From: JBQTIM01 sp052388135
Lineage (GTDB): Bacteria; Elusimicrobiota; Elusimicrobia; FEN-1173
Assembly (NCBI GenBank): GCA_052388135.1
Contig: JBQTIM010000073.1
Span: 1-11,120 of the forward strand
Direction: 5' to 3'
Length of the DNA stretch: 11,120 nt
Shown here: piece after piece, positions 9,701-11,120 of the stretch
Layout of the letters: each line of letters starts with the position of its first letter
How positions within the stretch are numbered: the first letter of the stretch is position 1
Notes under the pieces: generated by a model
What the model saw: the letters and a program-made list of their open reading frames with translations, nothing else
The model's database searches: none
Told to the model about the DNA's origin: nothing
Made by a program: the position numbers and the translations under genes

Positions 9701-11119
9701 TTGACGCCGGAAATGGGCGTTCCCATTGCGGCCGGCGCCCCGGACTCCGCCTTTCGGCGAGGGTTGGTGGAAGGGTATATCGAGTACAGGGTGCGCGAGA
9801 TGATCCTGGCCGGCATGCGCACGGATTGGCAGATAGGGGACGCCATGATGGGAGAGGAATGGCGGGAAGAGGCCTGGAATCCGTCCTGGCGGGATCGCCG
9901 GTTCCGTTATATGTTCGGTAAAGAGAGCGCGTATCCGGACGAGCTGGAGGCGGCGGAAGCCATCGTCCATAGGATCGGCGAGCATGACATGAAGGAAATA
10001 TTCAAGCGGGGAGATTTCAAGACCTTGGTCGCCCTGCTGGGCGGTAAAACGATTGAGCTTGTCCCTCTGCTGAAGCCCAGCTCCACCCTGCCGGCTCGAA
10101 TCGTTTGGCAAGCCATTGAGAAGGCCGCTCGTGAAACGTCGGCGAGGCCGTCGGAGCGTCAAACGCGGGAGCTGGACGCGCTGATGACCGTCTTGCGCTG
10201 GTTCAAGCGGGAAGGTCCGCTGGCCATTACCTCCTTGTTCAGCGAAGTCCTTCAAAGCCCCTATTATTCCCGGCTGGCCGGTCAGGATCAGAGGGGCGCC
10301 TTCTTGCGGATTCTACAGGACCTGCATAAGACGGCGCTGTCGAGCAAAAACATCCACGATTGGGCGATGGACTTGTTTTTCGACAGGTACGGCGAAGACG
10401 AAAGCGCCTTGCAAGAACGCATCCGCCGGACCTTGAAGGCCCAAATAAAAGATTCTCTGGAGAATCCCTCGTTGTCCCGTGGCGGCCTCATCCCGCGGCT
10501 GCGGGGGCCTCTGATGCGTCTGTCCGGCGGACGGGAATGGCTTTACCGTTACGGCACGGCGCCGGGCGTGGAGGAGTTTTTGGTGGTCCTGGCCTCTACC
10601 GCCTTGGGCTTGCTGGGTCTTTCCATGATGGCGTCTTATATGACGGCCCGCGTCTTGTTCGTGGCCGCCCACTTCGGCCGGGACGAGCGGGGCGAACGGG
10701 CCCCGCCGGGGTCCTTTGCGGCGGCCGGCCTCATCAGCATTTTGAATGTCTTGGCCCTGGGTTTTATTTCCTTCACCCCGCTGGCCGTCTTCCTGGCCCC
10801 TTTCATCCACAGCGCGGTGAACTGGATTTTATTCAAGAGCATGCGGGGAAAAACGGCCTGGGCGCCTGAATATACTCCGGCTGCCGGAGTGGCAATGTCA
10901 AAAGAAATGGAGACCGCGCGGCCGCTTATCGACGTGGTCTTTCAAACACCCGACGGAGGCCGCCATAACCTGCGACTTCCCTCTTACTATACAGCGGCGG
11001 GCCCGCTGCACGAAACAAGTCTTGGCCAGGTCTTAAAAGAAGCGGAACGCCTTGGAATGGATGCCGGCGCCATGAGGCGGGGCTGGGACGAGCACCGGTA
11101 TACTTTTCAGATAGGCGAG
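2..11119 (+). CDS. Interior of a giant multidomain membrane protein (both ends outside window)
   Basis: The frame starting at base 2 has no stop codon through base 11119, giving at least 3,706 residues. Base 11120 begins the next codon. No start can be chosen because the frame is already open at the left edge. Recognisable modules follow one another in this single frame: coiled coil, three CPBP-like intramembrane protease modules, an HTH-like array, two class I methyltransferases, helix-hairpin-helix units, HEAT-like repeats, an ATP-grasp-like domain and a zinc metallopeptidase. These coherent motifs show that the frame is translated and not accidentally open. Only one cysteine is seen (codon 6260-6262), while tryptophan is common. 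I do not recognise the full-length protein. Giant proteins of mixed domain content are known from Omnitrophota, so that is the likely source, but this is inferred. Its overall function is unknown. The membrane modules suggest an inner-membrane protein with large soluble parts. Confidence 0.96.
749..1213 (+). other. Alpha/beta domain, weakly acetyltransferase-like (residues 250-404)
   Basis: After the helical region the composition changes to alternating strands and helices. The second half runs helix (AEMEAWMRSRLIPWLEARGF), strand (RLVVDVHA), helix (IEDFRDSLLALGF) and strand (SSVMIKEL). That order, with a Gly-Phe at the end of the last helix, resembles the C-terminal half of GNAT acetyltransferases. 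However, the usual acetyl-CoA pyrophosphate-binding loop (R/Q-x-x-G-x-G/A) is not clear. The first half holds short strands with acidic loops (IVDHEDDNEG). If it is a GNAT relative, it is probably inactive or highly diverged. It directly precedes CPBP module A, separated by about 40 residues without a recognisable motif. Confidence 0.3.
1325..1660 (+). other. CPBP-like (Rce1/CAAX-protease-type) membrane module A, degenerate
   Basis: CPBP family proteins are intramembrane proteases or related membrane proteins marked by EExxxR, FxxxH and HxxxN in membrane helices. Here the equivalents are altered. Asp445-Glu446-xxx-Lys450 sits just before a hydrophobic helix (an alternative Glu is 460). Tyr479-AAT-His483 stands for FxxxH at the end of that helix, and His533-AFV-Asp537 stands for HxxxN in the last one. 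Hydrophobic segments lie at bases 1364-1447 and about 1508-1630, joined by a short Arg/Gly/Pro loop (ARRGRGPP). The layout matches modules B and C later in the same protein, which is the main support. The conservative replacements (D for E, K for R, Y for F, D for N) could mean altered or lost catalysis. The membrane location is well supported; the family call is moderate. Confidence 0.55.
1751..1957 (+). other. Additional transmembrane helices after CPBP module A (residues 584-652)
   Basis: Two hydrophobic stretches follow module A. The first is about 16 residues (MLASVLFIMVGSDASA, from base 1772). The second, from base 1853 to 1957, is about 35 residues rich in Gly, Ala and Leu and is long enough to cross the membrane once or form a tight hairpin. 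It ends in a strongly charged segment (KKEEQERRERR, from base 1958), a likely cytoplasmic membrane-exit signal by the positive-inside rule. The HTH-like units and methyltransferase that come next would then be cytoplasmic. No family was recognised. The segments may be extra helices of the CPBP-type module. Confidence 0.6.
2090..2950 (+). other. Tandem array of helix-turn-helix-like units (residues 697-983)
   Basis: At least five stretches repeat the pattern of a Fis- or Xre-type helix-turn-helix: a helix, a short turn containing Gly, Ala before a Leu/Met-Gly turn, then a second helix. They lie at 2117-2218 (AGPFSTKVARSMGTSLAMVR), 2429-2527 (HGSRSAVAETLGVTVQAVEF), 2576-2680 (WRFDEIAGDMGMPLGYLTGV), 2705-2815 (HNGNISAIKEELGGQMDFSV) and 2864-2950 (PGWIHADLAKAI, partial). 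A weaker sixth is at 2324-2401 (KLYQEFNLTQGGWSHLSHFI). The copies are not recent duplications: protein identity is low and no DNA repeat is seen. Such units usually bind DNA, but in a membrane-anchored giant protein they may serve protein contacts instead. The array lies between the membrane helices and methyltransferase 1. Confidence 0.55.
3062..3679 (+). other. Class I SAM-dependent methyltransferase domain 1 (residues 1021-1226)
   Basis: This domain shows the Methyltransf_11-type order. An N-terminal helical part (from RWARLRKIKESRDYIAALEE) leads to motif I, ILDAGSGPSVLAA (Asp1087 to Gly1091), the glycine loop that holds S-adenosylmethionine. An acidic strand end follows, VVDLE (Asp1113, Glu1115), which normally binds the ribose. 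Then come ARIPLADKSMDMVYAGFSLD, in the place of motif II, and the helix-strand pair EIHRVLAEGGYAVIVVPL. The final strand is AVILKKAG. All elements needed for SAM binding are present, so it could be active. The substrate cannot be read from the sequence. It shares the fold, but little sequence, with methyltransferase 2 about 1.4 kb downstream. Confidence 0.85.
3680..4576 (+). other. Unrecognised helical region and disordered linker (residues 1227-1525)
   Basis: This coding stretch separates the two methyltransferases. It opens with a Gly/Pro-rich link (WRPSGQGGGIEG). It continues as amphipathic helices from residue about 1265 to 1460, with Leu/Arg-rich segments such as ENLVETVRLLQQRGPLKDLR and ISQSLLRSLGQISRRLAED. 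The last part, bases 4382-4573, is rich in Ser, Pro, Gly, Asn and charged residues (GTTGDAPKEGNSSAPPAGES) and is probably disordered. No catalytic motif or membrane helix is seen and I recognise no family. The helices may be a docking or lid element for a neighbouring methyltransferase, which is speculation. Confidence 0.5.
4577..5527 (+). other. Class I SAM-dependent methyltransferase domain 2 (residues 1526-1842)
   Basis: A helix (VWTPEHMRNYKEHRAMVRPA) leads into motif I, VVLELGAGAGALRDLA (Glu1565 to Gly1571), the SAM-binding glycine loop. The next strand ends in WVESDQD, with the acidic residue expected to bind the SAM ribose. LPNLDLPDGSAAAVVGLNIL matches the motif II region and YRLLEPGGRLVHLAD the motif III region (Gly1653, Gly1654). 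The last strands appear later, at AAARAAGFQVESAG and VTVRAHLFVARRP near base 5520, so about 120 residues are inserted between them and the Rossmann core. The insert is partly helical and may form the substrate pocket or a lid. The substrate is unknown. A Pro/Glu/Lys-rich linker (5528-5644) follows. Confidence 0.82.
5645..5833 (+). other. ComEA-like helix-hairpin-helix domain (residues 1882-1944)
   Basis: The segment begins INQAESDRLNAWL, matching the N-x-A-x-x-x-x-L entry of ComEA/GspK-type helix-hairpin-helix domains. It continues through a helix (AVLERLISEREKR) to PFDNPRDLMRRVRGLDS, where Pro1922-Phe1923 and the following DL and V-x-G-L/I positions match the family's 'GxFxxxxDLxxVxGI' ending. 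The length of about 63 residues is typical. In ComEA the domain binds double-stranded DNA without sequence specificity; in GspK-type proteins related folds serve protein contacts. The central hairpin (normally LPGIG) reads LRDAIPAAERR and has lost its glycines, so DNA binding here is doubtful. The neighbours are methyltransferase 2 and the HEAT-like region. Confidence 0.6.
5915..6763 (+). other. HEAT-like helical repeat region (residues 1972-2254)
   Basis: About 280 residues form successive helix pairs with the spacing and composition of HEAT repeats. The clearest units are VPRLVAGLTHEDAWVASSCN, VAEVLAGSLADSHPPVRVAM with the following helix KIFTALAGRL, and VPSIANLSHAEEGVRAASRE. In HEAT repeats the first helix packs against a second that begins after a D-x-x-x-V-R or A-type turn, and that turn is recognisable in these copies. 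I estimate five to seven units, with the earliest ones poorly defined. Such solenoids bind proteins, so this is likely a scaffold surface within the giant protein. The only cysteine I find in the window lies here (residue 2087). A further helical stretch (6764-6901) links it to the alpha-CTD-like domain. Confidence 0.65.
6902..7138 (+). other. RNA polymerase alpha-CTD-like domain (residues 2301-2379)
   Basis: The segment follows the pattern of the C-terminal domain of the RNA polymerase alpha subunit. YLSSIGLPWASSQALASLNV corresponds to its 'L-x-L-S-x-R-x-x-N-x-L' opening helix, and TWGDLLETSEVELRW to the conserved 'T-V-G-D-L-L-x-x-S-E-x-E-L' helix. A later helix, SEVEAIMEDLRRLLAHF, takes the place of the final 'S-L-x-E-I' helix. 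The Arg and Asn used by true alpha-CTD for promoter and activator contacts are not preserved (Ala and Gln/Ala here), and the central hairpin carries an insertion (LKSASWQDKTQWRPW). It is therefore probably a fold relative used as a binding module. It sits just before another helix-hairpin-helix unit. Confidence 0.55.
7166..7375 (+). other. Helix-hairpin-helix domain (residues 2389-2458)
   Basis: A helix (LEAFIDRLEREHGLKSARLY) and IRDLDDLSEWVSRHDLL lead to a textbook hairpin, SLPGVGPKMADAV (Pro2436, Gly2437, Gly2439, Lys2441), followed by a helix. The L-P-G-V-G-x-K/R-x-A core is the sequence that contacts the DNA phosphate backbone in DNA polymerases, ligases and repair nucleases. Here it is intact, unlike in the ComEA-like unit upstream. 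Together with the alpha-CTD-like domain immediately before it, it makes a tandem of related folds. It is followed by a basic, Arg-rich stretch (7376-7504) leading into membrane module B. Whether it binds nucleic acid in this protein is not shown. Confidence 0.7.
7505..7912 (+). other. CPBP-like (Rce1/CAAX-protease-type) membrane module B
   Basis: Four hydrophobic stretches carry the three CPBP signature positions in order. APWFEPAVVLGFIP provides the first-motif Glu (Glu2509), but the second Glu is Pro and the Arg of EExxxR is Leu. Phe2548-VMG-His2552 is a full FxxxH, and His2631-ARY-Asn2635 a full HxxxN. An extra charged loop (FSKYVDFKDPKNRHKRRP) sits between the second and third motifs and makes the spacing longer than in modules A and C. 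In active family members the paired Glu and the two His form the catalytic site, so loss of the second Glu and the Arg suggests weak or no proteolysis. An Arg-rich segment (RRREVAPMAITRA region) precedes the first helix. Confidence 0.65.
8030..9058 (+). other. ATP-grasp-like domain (residues 2677-3019)
   Basis: The best evidence is LVFKPNAGAMGENVAFF, the strand-loop of ATP-grasp enzymes in which the Lys (Lys2770) contacts the ATP phosphates and the Gly-rich loop closes over them. Downstream are MIETVMPVQTYNG (Glu2869), then FETRHIVRGDLFSG, resembling the 'D-x-R-x-x-V-x-G-D' strand pair of ligases of this fold (Arg2885). Near the end come FDLMWLL (Asp2985) and VPVIIESS (Glu3004, Ser3005), in the place of the metal-binding acidic and Asn/Glu residues. 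ATP-grasp enzymes join a carboxylate to an amine or thiol through an acyl-phosphate. Which substrate applies here cannot be told. An Arg-rich, Pro-containing segment links it back to module B. Confidence 0.55.
9059..9301 (+). other. Single membrane helix and Gly-rich linker (residues 3020-3100)
   Basis: A polar linker (residues about 3020-3055) ends in a hydrophobic segment, ILDWTALVAGLGVVTVWRLV (bases 9170-9229), about 20 residues long and flanked by charged residues. This is enough for one membrane crossing. It is followed by a flexible Gly/Asp/Ala stretch (DGGDRGGDNPELAGGPSGAA), which opens into the metallopeptidase domain. If the helix does span the membrane, the ATP-grasp-like domain and the metallopeptidase lie on opposite sides. 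That would put the ATP-using domain in the cytoplasm and the peptidase in the periplasm, a sensible arrangement but inferred. Confidence 0.55.
9302..10045 (+). other. Zinc metallopeptidase domain with HExxH motif (residues 3101-3348)
   Basis: The domain contains ILRTILHEGMHLTPEMG, a classical HExxH zinc site: His3229 and His3233 bind zinc and Glu3230 is the catalytic base. Glu3257 in RRGLVEGYIEYRVRE, 24 residues downstream on the next helix, is the likely third ligand, which makes this a gluzincin. Before the motif are alternating strands (ERIFFVRKD, GLTVNVSHN, WSFALIAFPG), as in the substrate-edge sheet of zincins. After it, AYPDELEAAEAIVHRIGEHD and FKRGDFKTLVALLG resemble the C-terminal helices of such peptidases. 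All catalytic residues are present, so the domain is probably active. The substrate may be external, or the giant protein itself. The exact peptidase family is not recognised. Confidence 0.75.
10046..10552 (+). other. Unrecognised alpha-helical region (residues 3349-3517)
   Basis: This stretch is made of amphipathic helices rich in Leu, Arg and Glu, such as ARIVWQAIEKAARETS, ELDALMTVLRWFKREG, LRILQDLHKTALSSK and LQERIRRTLKAQIKD. It has no visible catalytic motif, no membrane helix and no clear repeat. It may belong to the metallopeptidase as a C-terminal helical cap or be a separate linker bundle. The last 30 residues turn basic (IPRLRGPLMRLSGGREWLYR) and lead into the first helix of membrane module C. 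A similar basic lead-in precedes module B. Confidence 0.45.
10553..10852 (+). other. CPBP-like (Rce1/CAAX-protease-type) membrane module C, best preserved
   Basis: TAPGVEEFLVVLAS matches the CPBP 'A-P-x-x-E-E' opening, with Glu3524 and Glu3525 both present. The Arg of EExxxR is replaced by Val3529. Phe3553-VAA-His3557 is a full FxxxH and His3603-SAV-Asn3607 a full HxxxN. The motifs lie in four hydrophobic segments between bases 10577 and 10840, with a charged loop (FGRDERGERAPPGS) after FxxxH. Spacing between the motifs (32 and 46 residues) is typical for the family. Members cleave prenylated CAAX proteins, bacteriocin leaders or anti-sigma factors, or act in self-immunity. With the two Glu and two His kept, this is the module most likely to be proteolytic. 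Its target may be another protein or the giant chain. Confidence 0.72.
10853..11119 (+). other. Unrecognised C-terminal part of the window (residues 3618-3706)
   Basis: After module C the chain becomes polar and soluble. It contains a possible strand (RPLIDVVFQTPDGG), a loop (HNLRLPSYYTAAGP) and a helix (LGQVLKEAERLGMDAGAMRR) before the window ends in an open frame. By analogy with the regions after modules A and B, it is probably the start of another soluble domain. No motif was recognised. Confidence 0.4.
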
Positions 11120-11120
11120 C

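Noticed and set aside
9302..10255. Minus-strand open frame of 317 codons
   Set aside because: It lies opposite the zinc metallopeptidase and following helices, whose motifs are clear on the + strand. Its translation is rich in Arg, Pro, Gly and His with no motif, typical of an antisense shadow in GC-rich DNA.
10360..10869. Plus-strand open frame of 169 codons in another frame
   Set aside because: It overlaps CPBP module C out of frame. The hydrophobic helices and FxxxH/HxxxN motifs appear only in the main frame.
2..11120. Search for RNA genes, CRISPR arrays, insertion sequences and DNA repeats
   Set aside because: The window is fully coding in one frame. I saw no tRNA-like fold, spaced direct repeats or terminal inverted repeats; the repeated modules are similar only at the protein level.

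Overview
The whole window is the interior of one protein-coding gene. Reading from base 2 on the + strand, the frame stays open for 3,706 codons to base 11119 with no stop and no frame slip. Neither end of the gene is present. There is no intergenic DNA, RNA gene, promoter, terminator, CRISPR array, insertion sequence or DNA repeat to annotate. Residue numbers below count from base 2 as residue 1 of the fragment; the true N-terminus lies upstream.

The source looks like a GC-rich bacterium (roughly 60% G+C by eye). An uninterrupted frame of this size that strings together unrelated, partly worn-down enzyme and binding modules fits the giant proteins reported from Omnitrophota (candidate phylum OP3) and a few other bacterial groups. 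This assignment is inference from architecture, not from a sequence match.

Layout in order: an alpha-helical/coiled-coil stretch (2-748); an alpha/beta domain with weak acetyltransferase likeness (749-1213); a degenerate CPBP (Rce1/CAAX-protease-type) membrane module A (1325-1660) and further membrane helices (1751-1957); a tandem run of five or six helix-turn-helix-like units (2090-2950); SAM-dependent methyltransferase 1 (3062-3679); unrecognised helices and a disordered linker (3680-4576); SAM-dependent methyltransferase 2 (4577-5527); a ComEA-like helix-hairpin-helix (5645-5833); HEAT-like helical repeats (5915-6763); an RNA polymerase alpha-CTD-like domain (6902-7138) and another helix-hairpin-helix (7166-7375); CPBP module B (7505-7912); an ATP-grasp-like domain (8030-9058); a single membrane helix and Gly-rich linker (9059-9301); a zinc metallopeptidase domain with intact HExxH (9302-10045); helices (10046-10552); CPBP module C (10553-10852), the best preserved of the three; and an unrecognised C-terminal piece (10853-11119).

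The domains must act as parts of one membrane-embedded chain. Three intramembrane-protease-like modules punctuate soluble blocks whose cofactors (SAM, ATP) point to the cytoplasm. The most interesting points are the repeated CPBP modules, the tandem HTH-like array, the mix of nucleic-acid-type folds with methyltransferases in a membrane protein, and a near absence of cysteine (I find one in 3,706 residues). Domain calls come from reading motifs by eye, without profile searches.
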